From: Cohnella silvisoli
GTDB lineage: Bacteria; Bacillota; Bacilli; Paenibacillales; Paenibacillaceae
Assembly (NCBI RefSeq): GCF_021190915.1
Contig: NZ_JAIOAP010000023.1
Span: 35,503 to 99,502, forward strand
Direction: 5' to 3'
Length of the DNA stretch: 64,000 bases
Under the pieces are notes generated by a model. That model was given only the letters and a program-made list of their open reading frames with translations, searched no databases and had not been told where the DNA came from. Below, piece after piece: positions 1-7,580 of this stretch. Position 1 is the stretch's first letter. The number at the start of each line of letters is the position of its first letter. A program made the position numbers and the translations under genes.

Positions 1-1476
1 GCTTTCCTCCTTGCAGACCGCCCAGGCCGTAGGAAACTGCTGCTTATATCAGGCATTACGGCGATCGGATCCGCGCTTATGGCTAAGGCTGCATGGAATT
101 GGATGGAAGCGGTAAATGAATTCGAAGGCGTGGTCAAGTATCAAACATGGGCTAGCGGACAATTCTGGATATCTGTTGCAAGTGCGCTTGCTGGAACAAT
201 TGTGCTCATTGGACTTATAATCTATCAGAATCGGAAAGCTAGCGGCAATGGATTAAACTCTATCGAAAATAGAGCGTGGCTGGCTGTTTCATGGATCGTC
301 GCCGGATCGGGAATGGCGGTCGCCGCATGGGCCGCGTTCGGAAGCGCCGGAGCGCGGATTGCCGGTCATTATGGAACGGTAGCCTCGCGAAAGCTGTTCT
401 ATGCGGACGCTTGGGAAATGTTCAAGCATTCTCCTTGGCTAGGATATGGCGGGGAGAGCTGGCGAATGTTGTTTGGTTTATATCAAAGCCAGCCGTATGT
501 AGGCAATGAAGTTCATAGCGGCTATATCGAAATCGCGCTCGATACGGGACTGGTTGGGTTATCGCTGCTGCTGATCATGATAATCGTATATTTGTCGAAA
601 ATAGGGAAGCACCGGAAGGCCGCGGTTGCCCCGGCTGCGGTTTTGCTCATTCATGCCGCGGTTGATTTCGATTGGTCATATGGGTTCGTATGGCTGCTGT
701 TGCTTGCTTGGTTTATGTTGCATATTGCTCCTTCGGAGGAGAGGGCAGCTATCCTCTCGGGAGCTTGGCGACCGATCGGCCGCCTAGGGCTTGCGCTGCT
801 GCTTGTCGGCAGCGCTATGATAGCGCTTTGGGCGGCGTGGCGATCCGACGCCGCCCAAAGCGCCCGCGCCGCCGCCGCATCGGCGGCGACGCCTGCCGCG
901 CGCGAAGCGCAGCTGCGCGCGGCGCTTGAGGCGAATCCCGCGTGGTCGCGGATTCGCCTAGAGCTCGCGCCGCTCCTGCCATTGCAGGAGCAGGCGAGCC
1001 TGCTGGAGGCGGGGCTGCGGTATGAACCGCAGGCCCCGCCGCTGCTCTTGAAGCTCGGCATAGCTTATGCCGAGCTTGGCGATGTTGCGCAAGCGCGCAG
1101 CCGCTTGCGCGAGGCGTTGCGGCTCGAGCGCTTTAGCCGCGAGGGGCAAACCGCCGCGATCGCGGCTATGGCGAGCTTGGCGAAGGCTCGCCAAGAGGGC
1201 GGGGACGCGGAGCAAGCGCGCGAGGCCGCTGAAGCGACGATGTCTATGTTCGAGCAATACCGAGCGCTCGACCGTCAAGTTACTGCTATGCGTAATCCGG
1301 CCAATGGCAAGAAATTCAGGCTGACCATAGCGTCCAAGCTGCATGCCGCCCAATGCTTAATCCTGCTGTCGCGAACAGATGAAGCGGGAATCCTCTTGCG
1401 GGAAGTCATCGACGAAGGCGACGAGGACTGGCAGGAGCAGGCGCGCGAGCTTCTTAACAGCTTGCCGAATCTCTAA
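1..1476 (+). CDS. O-antigen ligase-like membrane protein with C-terminal TPR region (5' end missing)
   Basis: The frame is open from base 1, so the gene begins outside the window; about 491 residues are present. Several hydrophobic segments fill the first part. The stretch W-E-M-F-K-H-S-P-W-L-G-Y-G-G followed by a V-H-S-G-Y-I-E-I-A-L-D-T-G loop is typical of the O-antigen ligase/Wzy polymerase family (Wzy_C), which joins or polymerises lipid-linked glycans at the outer face of the membrane. The last half is Ala/Leu/Arg rich with TPR-like helices (for example the pattern L-L-K-L-G-I-A-Y-A-E-L-G-D). In Gram-positives such proteins are usually assigned to cell-surface polysaccharide or teichuronic-type polymer assembly; the exact substrate cannot be told. 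The part around 840-1250 is visibly richer in G+C than its surroundings. Confidence 0.75.
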   Translation, partial: AFLLADRPGRRKLLLISGITAIGSALMAKAAWNWMEAVNEFEGVVKYQTWASGQFWISVASALAGTIVLIGLIIYQNRKASGNGLNSIENRAWLAVSWIVAGSGMAVAAWAAFGSAGARIAGHYGTVASRKLFYADAWEMFKHSPWLGYGGESWRMLFGLYQSQPYVGNEVHSGYIEIALDTGLVGLSLLLIMIIVYLSKIGKHRKAAVAPAAVLLIHAAVDFDWSYGFVWLLLLAWFMLHIAPSEERAAILSGAWRPIGRLGLALLLVGSAMIALWAAWRSDAAQSARAAAASAATPAAREAQLRAALEANPAWSRIRLELAPLLPLQEQASLLEAGLRYEPQAPPLLLKLGIAYAELGDVAQARSRLREALRLERFSREGQTAAIAAMASLAKARQEGGDAEQAREAAEATMSMFEQYRALDRQVTAMRNPANGKKFRLTIASKLHAAQCLILLSRTDEAGILLREVIDEGDEDWQEQARELLNSLPNL

Positions 1477-1766
1477 TCCAGCCGCTTCACTGCAAGACAT
1501 TCGAGGAAAAACCGGAAAAATGGACGCGGGATTGGGAGGATGTCCGTGATGACGAGCTCTGCTGTCACATACATTGAAGCAAACGTGACAAAGAAGTGAT
1601 CCAATGGCTGTCCAACACAGAAAACCTCTCCTAGGAGATTCCAAAAAGTCCCGCATCATTCTCCCTAAAATATCCAATCGTTCCCGTAGTACGAGCAGTA
1701 GCCCGATCTTTGCCCGTCTTACTTTCGCGATTATCGGCTAATGCGATGCGAGCCTATGCATGCAAC
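1477..1766. other. Intergenic stretch without a recognisable gene
   Basis: About 290 bases between the ligase-like gene and the terminator near 1767. Short frames exist on both strands but none has a convincing start with a ribosome binding site or a recognisable product. A small palindrome, TCTCCTAGGAGA, lies near 1626-1640. I see no clear rho-independent terminator for the upstream gene before the hairpin at 1767. Confidence 0.5.
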
Positions 1767-1804
1767 AAAAACGGAGACGCGCCATAAGCGGTCTCCGTTT
1801 TTTG
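1767..1804. terminator. Bidirectional rho-independent terminator
   Basis: Arms AAAACGGAGAC and GTCTCCGTTTT enclose a 12-base loop, with an A run on one side and a T run on the other, so it can work in both directions. It probably ends transcription of the minus-strand gene at 1810-2121 and catches read-through from the left. Confidence 0.85.
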
Positions 1805-1809
1805 CTGCG

Positions 1810-2121
1810 CTACCCGCCAAAAGCATCGCGGAAAGCTTGCATGAGCTTTACCCGGTCCACGTTCCACAATGCCGCGATTTCCTCGCTGATTTCATCGTCC
1901 CACCAGTCGGCCAAAGCTTTGCGGTTGCTGCGATTTTCCGCGATCCACATGAGGTTGCCGATGACCCGGTCTACGTATAATTGTTCGGCTTGCTTCACCA
2001 GGGGAGCGGGAATGTGCAACTTTAACCTTTTTACGGTACGGTACAACTCATTGCCGCAAGCCCTGCGAATGCTGCGGGGAGTAGGGAGCGGGGCGGCATG
2101 CTTTTCCTGAAACATTTTCAT
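1810..2121 (-). CDS. Small conserved-looking cytoplasmic protein, function unknown
   Basis: A 103-residue, charged protein with no membrane segment or signal peptide. It contains a Trp-rich acidic patch (A-D-W-W-D-D-E-I-S-E-E-I-A-A-L-W) near residues 70-85 and ends in F-R-D-A-F-G-G. I do not recognise the family. The gene ends just before a strong bidirectional terminator and lies downstream of the cupredoxin gene on the same strand, about 60 bases away, so the two may share a transcript. The start has only a moderate upstream purine run (GAGAGG), and the second Met at codon 3 is an alternative. Confidence 0.55.
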   Translation of the reverse strand: MKMFQEKHAAPLPTPRSIRRACGNELYRTVKRLKLHIPAPLVKQAEQLYVDRVIGNLMWIAENRSNRKALADWWDDEISEEIAALWNVDRVKLMQAFRDAFGG

Positions 2122-2181
2122 CGGGCGTCACCCAACCTCTCTTCCCATACCCTATGCAGGGGAGAAAGAGGAGGTCACAGG

Positions 2182-2631
2182 TTACTGCACGACTAGATAG
2201 CCAACCATAGGCCCGCCCGATTTCGGATCGGAGTGGGTTTGGCAGATGATGGAGTATACACCCGCTTCCTTCGGCGTGAACCGAACAATCGTTGTTTTTC
2301 CTTTGTGGATCTCGCCGGAAACATCTAGACCTTCGATGACGAAAGGATGAGACTGCCCATTTACCCCGGAAATGCGAAGCTCGACCGGCTGGCCTTTATG
2401 GACGATGACCGTACCCGGGTAAAAAACGTACGATTCCAGCTTTTTGCCGCTGTCGGACGTAGCCGTGAATTCCCCTGTCACCAGTTGAATGACCTGCGTG
2501 TTTTCTCCCGCGGGCGCCAACGTTGGCTTGGTCTGCTGCCAACCGAAATAAGCGCCGGCCAGAATAACGACAACTGCTAGAATCGTGTAGAATTGAATCT
2601 TTTTCCTGTTTAGAATAACGATTTTACTCAT
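2182..2631 (-). CDS. Membrane-anchored cupredoxin-domain protein
   Basis: A 149-residue protein with one N-terminal hydrophobic helix (about residues 14-30) that should anchor it on the outside of the membrane, followed by a cupredoxin domain. The expected copper ligands are visible: His95 in S-H-P-F, then Cys130 and His133 in I-I-C-Q-T-H, and Met142 in G-G-P-M-V-G. This H...C-x2-H...M pattern is that of type 1 copper or CuA-like electron-transfer proteins. No oxidase or other redox partner is adjacent, so its partner is unknown. It is divergent from the DedA gene. Confidence 0.8.
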   Translation of the reverse strand: MSKIVILNRKKIQFYTILAVVVILAGAYFGWQQTKPTLAPAGENTQVIQLVTGEFTATSDSGKKLESYVFYPGTVIVHKGQPVELRISGVNGQSHPFVIEGLDVSGEIHKGKTTIVRFTPKEAGVYSIICQTHSDPKSGGPMVGYLVVQ

Positions 2632-2800
2632 GCCGCTCTCTCCTCTTCAACTTTGTCCACCTATCGCAGTGTATGCGCGGGCCCGTCCCGGCATGACAAG
2701 CCCGCGATGATTTTCCTATCTGTTCGCATAACTGGAAGAAGGGCGTTGACGTATGCTAGAATAGAAACGGTTATTAAGGGATAGAAAGTGGGTTTTAGCC

Positions 2801-3412
2801 ATGATGGATACGTTGCACGAATGGTTGTCCCAAATTCTCGTATGGATAGAGAGCTTGGGTTATTGGGGCATTATTATCGGTCTTGCCATTGAAGTCATTC
2901 CAAGCGAAATCGTGTTAGCGTATGCCGGCTACCTCGTTTACAAAGGAGATATTACTTTCCTTGGCGCAGTAATCTGCGGAACGATCGGCGCGATTCTCCA
3001 GCAATGGTTGCTTTATGCGATCGGACGTTATGGAGGCAGGCCTTTCCTGGACAAGTTCGGGAAATTTTTGCACTTGAAGCCTAAGCACGTCGATATCGCG
3101 GAAAAATGGTTTGCCAAGTACGGTCCCGTTATCGTATTTACAGGCCGTTTCGTACCGGTTATGCGTCAGGTCGTTTCCATACCGGCGGGAATGGCTCGTA
3201 TGAAGCTAAGCCAATTTACATTGCTGACGGTGCTTGCTTCTATCCCGTGGTCAATTCTATTCGTTTGGTTAGGTTCGTCGCTTGGCGAAAATTGGGAGAA
3301 TATCAAAGGCGAGGCGGCCAAGTACGTCCAACCGATCATCCTGATCGCCATTGCGCTTTTAGTTGCTTATTTCCTGTACCAATATTTGCGCAAGAGAGGC
3401 AAAAGCATCTAA
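2801..3412 (+). CDS. DedA-family integral membrane protein
   Basis: A 203-residue polytopic protein. The N-terminal part I-I-I-G-L-A-I-E-V-I-P-S-E carries the family glutamate in its re-entrant helix, and F-T-G-R-F-V-P-V-M-R-Q-V near residues 114-125 is the typical G-R-F-x-P-x-x-R motif. DedA/VTT-fold proteins take part in membrane homeostasis, probably as lipid-carrier flippases coupled to proton motive force (undecaprenyl-phosphate transport has been shown for some members). Two Met codons in tandem open the gene; the ribosome binding site is weak. Transcribed away from the cupredoxin gene. Confidence 0.88.
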   Translation: MMDTLHEWLSQILVWIESLGYWGIIIGLAIEVIPSEIVLAYAGYLVYKGDITFLGAVICGTIGAILQQWLLYAIGRYGGRPFLDKFGKFLHLKPKHVDIAEKWFAKYGPVIVFTGRFVPVMRQVVSIPAGMARMKLSQFTLLTVLASIPWSILFVWLGSSLGENWENIKGEAAKYVQPIILIAIALLVAYFLYQYLRKRGKSI

Positions 3413-3451
3413 AATAAGCTACATAACCGGAACATGAGAGGGGATTTACGC

Positions 3452-4018
3452 ATGAGCCAATTGCTAGCCAGTAAATTAAATCAAGGCCTTTCACCCCGTC
3501 AATTCGTGGAAAGCATGACCAAAAACGAAGACGCGTTTTCTTCCTGGTATAATCAATTCCAATGGAATGATGCGGAGCTGGAAGAGTTTTACGAATCGTT
3601 GAACAACCGCGACGATCTGCGTTGCTTGATCATAGCCGCCGATTGGTGCGGAGATGTCGTGCGCAATGTGCCGGTTGTCTTTCAGGCTATGGAAAAGGCG
3701 GGTATACCGACCGAAGTGTTGATCATGGAGCAGCATTTAGATCTGATGGACCAGCATTTGACGATGGGCGGGCGCGCGATTCCGGTCGTTCTGTTCACGG
3801 ACACGGGCGGACATTTGCTTGGCAAGTGGGGAGCTCGTCCGAAGCACGTTCAAGAAGTCATGAATGCTTTCAAAGCAGCGAACCCGGACAGGGAAGCGCC
3901 GGATTATCAGGAGAAAATCACGGTAGCCCGGCAAGAGATGGGACGTCGCTACGGTGAAGATACAGGGTACCAAACGATTATTTTGCAGGAAATACGCGAC
4001 ATTTTGTCCGGCGTTTGA
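3452..4018 (+). CDS. Thioredoxin-like family protein with a single active-site cysteine
   Basis: I place the start at the second ATG (3452) because GAGAGGGGA sits at the right distance upstream; an earlier in-frame ATG at 3434 would overlap that site. The product is 188 residues. A thioredoxin-like core is seen: beta strand L-R-C-L-I-I-A-A-D-W-C-G-D-V followed by a helix, and a later cis-proline-like R-A-I-P-V-V-L-F. The redox site reads W-C-G-D, so the second Cys of the C-x2-C pair is absent; a monothiol or structural role is likely rather than dithiol exchange. The stop is 13 bases from the next gene, suggesting one operon. Confidence 0.75.
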   Translation: MSQLLASKLNQGLSPRQFVESMTKNEDAFSSWYNQFQWNDAELEEFYESLNNRDDLRCLIIAADWCGDVVRNVPVVFQAMEKAGIPTEVLIMEQHLDLMDQHLTMGGRAIPVVLFTDTGGHLLGKWGARPKHVQEVMNAFKAANPDREAPDYQEKITVARQEMGRRYGEDTGYQTIILQEIRDILSGV

Positions 4019-4031
4019 GGTCGAATAGACG

Positions 4032-4658
4032 ATGCTGACTTTTCAGAGATTTTCGTTAGGGGCTCTTCAGACGAATGCTTACGTGGTCGTGAACACGGAA
4101 CGGACGCATGCCATTGTCATCGATCCGGGAACTGCCGATGGAGCGCTTATGCGCAAGCTTGACGGGCTAAAGGTTGAAGCCATATTGCTTACTCACGCTC
4201 ATTTCGACCATATCGGCGGAGTGGATGCTTTACGCAACAAGTATGGCTGCCCCGTTTATCTTCATGCACTGGAGAAAGACTGGCTAACCGATGCCGGGAA
4301 AAACGGTTCCAACCGCTGGGCGGACGTTACGCCGCCGATCACGACGGCCTTGCCGGACCATCATTTCGAGGATGGGCAAGCGCTGGAGTTCATTGGAGAA
4401 ACGTTTCATGTGAAGCACACGCCGGGTCATTCTCCGGGAAGCGTCAGCCTTCTGGTCGGCGACCTTCTATTTGCCGGGGATGCGTTATTTCATCGATCAG
4501 TAGGTCGGACGGATTTACCTGGCGGCAATCAGGATCAGTTATTCCGTTCTATTCGCGAGAAGCTTTACGTTCTCCCGGAATCCGTACTCGTGCTGCCCGG
4601 ACATGGACCGGAAACGACCATCGGAGATGAACGGCGCGAGAACCCTTTTGTTAGATAA
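4032..4658 (+). CDS. Metallo-beta-lactamase-fold hydrolase, glyoxalase II-like
   Basis: A 208-residue protein with the zinc-binding T-H-A-H-F-D-H-I-G-G motif, then H-T-P-G-H-S-P-G-S-V, F-A-G-D-A-L-F and a final L-P-G-H-G-P. This is the hydroxyacylglutathione-hydrolase-like (YqgX type) branch, which hydrolyses thioesters or related esters. Firmicutes of this group use bacillithiol rather than glutathione, so the real substrate is open. It follows the thioredoxin-like gene closely. Confidence 0.85.
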   Translation: MLTFQRFSLGALQTNAYVVVNTERTHAIVIDPGTADGALMRKLDGLKVEAILLTHAHFDHIGGVDALRNKYGCPVYLHALEKDWLTDAGKNGSNRWADVTPPITTALPDHHFEDGQALEFIGETFHVKHTPGHSPGSVSLLVGDLLFAGDALFHRSVGRTDLPGGNQDQLFRSIREKLYVLPESVLVLPGHGPETTIGDERRENPFVR

Positions 4659-4693
4659 AAGGCAAGTTTTGCGGTAAATTGTAAAAAAAAGTA

Positions 4694-4722
4694 TTTACAG
4701 ACGTATTTGGATTTGATATAGT
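4694..4722 (+). promoter_or_regulatory. Sigma-A-type promoter of the pilus cluster
   Basis: TTTACA at 4694-4699 and TATAGT at 4717-4722 are separated by exactly 17 bases. Transcription would begin near 4729 and yield a leader of roughly 115 bases before the cpaB-like ATG at 4843. Confidence 0.7.
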
Positions 4723-4765
4723 GATCGTTGTCAAGCCCATACAGGCTAATGTTTATAAGATTTGA

Positions 4766-4816
4766 CTGCGAAGAACGCAGGCGATGGAGGGAAACCTCTT
4801 GCGCCTGCGTTTTTTA
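4766..4816 (+). terminator. Leader terminator/attenuator-like hairpin upstream of cpaB
   Basis: AACGCAGGCG (4774-4783) pairs with CGCCTGCGTT (4802-4811), followed by a T run; an inner GAGG-GAAA-CCTC stem extends it. A smaller hairpin, CTGCG (4766-4770) with CGCAG (4776-4780), uses the same 5' arm and would compete. It lies after the promoter at 4694-4722 and before the first pilus gene, so it is placed to attenuate the operon, although it could simply end read-through from the upstream hydrolase gene. Confidence 0.6.
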
Positions 4817-4842
4817 TTTTCCGGAGAGATGAGGGTGGATCG

Positions 4843-5550
4843 ATGAATCGGCGTAGACAGGCCGTAATCAGTTTATCGGCTGCGGTAATATCAGGGATAC
4901 TCGTGTATGGCGTCTACTTGCTTCAATTAAGGCAAATTAAATTGCAAGAGACGGTAGAAGTTGTTGTCCCCAAGCAATTTATCGCGACGGGGACCCAACT
5001 CGGTGCCGAGCATCTGAAGATCATTCCCTTGCCGCGCGCGGCAGTGTTGCCGGAGATGATGACGGATATGGCGGAAGCGATCGGACTGGAAACCTCGGTG
5101 CCGCTTGGTAGCGGAGAGCCGTTGTTAAGGTGGAAGGTCGATAAATATCGCCTACTGCCCGGCAGCGGACAATCCACTTTCCAAATTCCGAGGGAATATG
5201 TGAAGTCGGTTTCCAGCGGCATTCGAGCAGGGGATGAGGTCACGGTTTATTTGTCGGATGAGACGACCGCTTCGCGCAAGCTGTATCCCGATCCGATCAG
5301 GGTTGCTGGCGTCAAGACGGCGGCAAACTTGGAGATCGATAATCCGAAAAATCCGAATGTGCTCTCCATGGCTAACGATGACAAAGAAGGAATGTACGCT
5401 TCCAGACGGGATGCCAACGGCACGATCGACTCCATCAATTTGAATTTGACGGAAGCGCAATGGCTTACAATGGATTCCGCTTGCAAAGGCGGAACCGCGA
5501 AGCTGATTATTGCCTTCCAAGCTTCTTCTATTAAGGAGGATGAACAATAA
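4843..5550 (+). CDS. cpaB: CpaB/RcpC-like pilus assembly protein (SAF domain)
   Basis: The start at 4843 has a good ribosome binding site (GAGGGTGG) and avoids reading through the terminator hairpin, as the longer frame from 4762 would. The 235-residue product has an N-terminal membrane helix (about residues 9-26) followed by a SAF-like region: V-V-V-P-K-Q-F-I-A-T-G-T-Q-L and later P-L-G-S-G-E-P-L-L. CpaB/RcpC proteins support assembly of Flp/Tad pili at the membrane. The stop overlaps the next start (TAATG), so the genes are translationally coupled. It opens the pilus cluster that the prophage interrupts. Confidence 0.8.
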   Translation: MNRRRQAVISLSAAVISGILVYGVYLLQLRQIKLQETVEVVVPKQFIATGTQLGAEHLKIIPLPRAAVLPEMMTDMAEAIGLETSVPLGSGEPLLRWKVDKYRLLPGSGQSTFQIPREYVKSVSSGIRAGDEVTVYLSDETTASRKLYPDPIRVAGVKTAANLEIDNPKNPNVLSMANDDKEGMYASRRDANGTIDSINLNLTEAQWLTMDSACKGGTAKLIIAFQASSIKEDEQ

Positions 5551-6386
5551 TGTCGGGAAGATTAGCGGCATTCGCAGGCTCTACGCCGAATATCGGAACC
5601 TCTTTGACGGCTTTCGGTACGGCTTATCGCATAGCTGCGCAGACAGGCAGGAAGGTCGGTTATTTATGTCTCAATTTGAAAAGCGCCAAAACCCACTTGT
5701 ACCTCGGGGTGGACAAGCCTGACGTTACATTGGACGGAGTGCGCCCCGAGCTTCGGGCGGGTACGCTGACCGGGGATAAATTGCGCCAATACTCATTCCG
5801 TTCTCCTAAGCTCGGCGGACTGCACGTCTTATTCGGCAATATGGCCAGAGAGCAGGCCGAATATTACGAGCCGGAGGACATGCAGCAATTACTTGCTGCG
5901 TCCCGAGAGGCGTTCGATCTAACGATCGCCGACGTGAGCGCTTATTGGGACAATGCGGCTACCGTTTGCGCAATGAGGGAAGCCGATGACCGGTTTCTTG
6001 TCACCACCGACAGTTTGAGTCACTTCCAAGAGGACATCCATCGTTGGACCGGTCAAGTCGGGTCGCAATTCGGGATGTTGCCGGAGCAGTTTCAATTGGT
6101 GCTGCTGCATAATAATAATCGATCGACGGGAGGGTTTCGGATGAAGGAGATTCGCAAGGAAGCCGGGTGTACCGATTATACGGAATTGCGCTTAACCGAA
6201 AGCGTTCATTTGCAGCTGGATAGCGGCAGGTTGGACGAGTGGCTGGCTTCTGAGGAAAGAAATGCGGCAGCTTTCGATGCGGTTGCGAATCCCTTGCTCG
6301 CGAAGATGAATTGGTCGCAAAGGCTGCAGAAGACGGATCGGCCTTGGCTGCGTCGCTTGATGGTGCACAGGCGGAGGGGGGGATGA
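5550..6386 (+). CDS. TadZ/CpaE-like ParA-family protein with degenerate Walker A
   Basis: A 278-residue protein between cpaB and the cpaF ATPase, where tadZ/cpaE normally lies. The N-terminus has the strand-loop-helix of a MinD/ParA fold, but the P-loop reads G-S-T-P-N-I-G-T-S, with Thr where the nucleotide-binding Lys should be. L-T-I-A-D-V-S-A-Y-W-D fits the usual D-x-P segment in a changed form. TadZ proteins localise the pilus machine to the pole; several are atypical ATPases. The ribosome binding site AAGGAGG precedes the start, which overlaps the cpaB stop; its own stop overlaps the cpaF start (ATGA). Confidence 0.7.
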   Translation: MSGRLAAFAGSTPNIGTSLTAFGTAYRIAAQTGRKVGYLCLNLKSAKTHLYLGVDKPDVTLDGVRPELRAGTLTGDKLRQYSFRSPKLGGLHVLFGNMAREQAEYYEPEDMQQLLAASREAFDLTIADVSAYWDNAATVCAMREADDRFLVTTDSLSHFQEDIHRWTGQVGSQFGMLPEQFQLVLLHNNNRSTGGFRMKEIRKEAGCTDYTELRLTESVHLQLDSGRLDEWLASEERNAAAFDAVANPLLAKMNWSQRLQKTDRPWLRRLMVHRRRGG

Positions 6387-7486
6387 GCGCTGAAGTTACG
6401 GGCAAACGGTTTTCTTCTACTGCCTATGCAGCGAACTTGCAAAACTTATCCGTCAAGGCAGCGGCAACTACCGGCGATAAGCCCGATGGATTGAATAACC
6501 TGCAGGCTTATGCGGAAGAAGTTCGCCATATGCTTGCGGCTCCCCGCGGTTGGAGCGAAGAGGAACGCCGGCGTTATGCCGAGAAGCTGAACCGGGCGGT
6601 CATCGGCTTTCCGCAGGAGCGGGCTGAGATGCTTGCCGTCATCTCCGATTGGATCATTAAGAAACGGCTTCAGCACCTTTCCTTCGGAGGCCTACCTTAT
6701 GCTACTTTAGCCGAGGCTTTGTTCGCGGAAGTCATCGGAATGAACGTACTGGAGCTTGTTCTGCGAAATCGCGAAGGCTTGGAGGAGGTTCAAGTGGTCG
6801 GTACCCGGATATTCGAAGTGCGGGACGGAAGAGCCGTAGCTTCGCCTTATCGGTTTCAGGAGCTTAGCCATGTTGAACGGATCCAGCAAAACCTGGTGCT
6901 GTTCAACAATGATAGGATCAACCCGCGCAAAAGATGGGCGGAGGTGCTCCTGTTGGACGGTTCGCGGGTCACCTTGACCGGTTTTGGATTTACCGCTCAG
7001 CCTACGATGACCATTCGTTTGTACACAGTGAAACGGTTTAATTTAGAAACGTTATGCATGCCGAAGTATCAAACGATTGATGATCGCGTTCGCGAGCTTC
7101 TGCTGGTCATCGTGCGAAGCCGATTTAACATGGTCGTGATCGGAGCGACGAATACCGGTAAAACACACCTGATCAAAGCTTTAATATCGGCGATGCCCGA
7201 TGAAGAGAGGATCGTGACGATCGAAAGCCGTTACGAGCTCATGTTGGCCCGGGATTTCCCCGACAAGAACGTCGTGGAGTACGAATCCGATGAGGATGAT
7301 CCCATACATGGCCCGCGCCAGGCGTTTAAGCTTGCGCTTCGCCAATCGCCTCAGCGGATTTGCCATGCGGAAATAAGGGATGAAGATGCGAACATCTACG
7401 TACGCGCATGCACTCGCGGGCATGAGGGGAGTATCACATCGGTTCATGCCAACGGCTTGGAGGATGTGCCGGATACGATAACGGAT

Positions 7487-7495
7487 ATGTGTATG
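7487..7495. other. attL core
   Basis: ATGTGTATG, in frame with cpaF (codons Met-Cys-Met). The left flank is host cpaF; the right flank is phage. The identical sequence at 47869-47877 begins the rest of cpaF in the same phase. Confidence 0.85.
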
Positions 7496-7535
7496 ATGTC
7501 AGTAATGCCTTGTTACATCAATGATTTCACGGCTT

Positions 7536-7555
7536 TCCCCCACATTCCCCCCACA
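7536..7555 (+). repeat. C-rich repeat near attL, candidate integrase arm site
   Basis: TCCCCCACATT plus CCCCCCACA; it matches 18 of 20 bases with 47731-47750 in the same orientation. It lies 40 bases inside the left core, between core and integrase gene, as expected of an arm-type site. Confidence 0.55.
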
Positions 7556-7580
7556 CTCGATTCGGTACGATACTTCGATT

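Noticed and set aside
4762..4842. Longer N-terminus for the CpaB-like protein
   Set aside because: It would translate the terminator hairpin and lacks a ribosome binding site; ATG 4843 has both a good site and a typical N-terminal helix.
4729..4843. c-di-GMP-I (GEMM) riboswitch before cpaB
   Set aside because: A GAAA-capped stem is present but the GGGAYGCAAAGCC-type core is not; only an unclassified attenuator-like leader can be supported.
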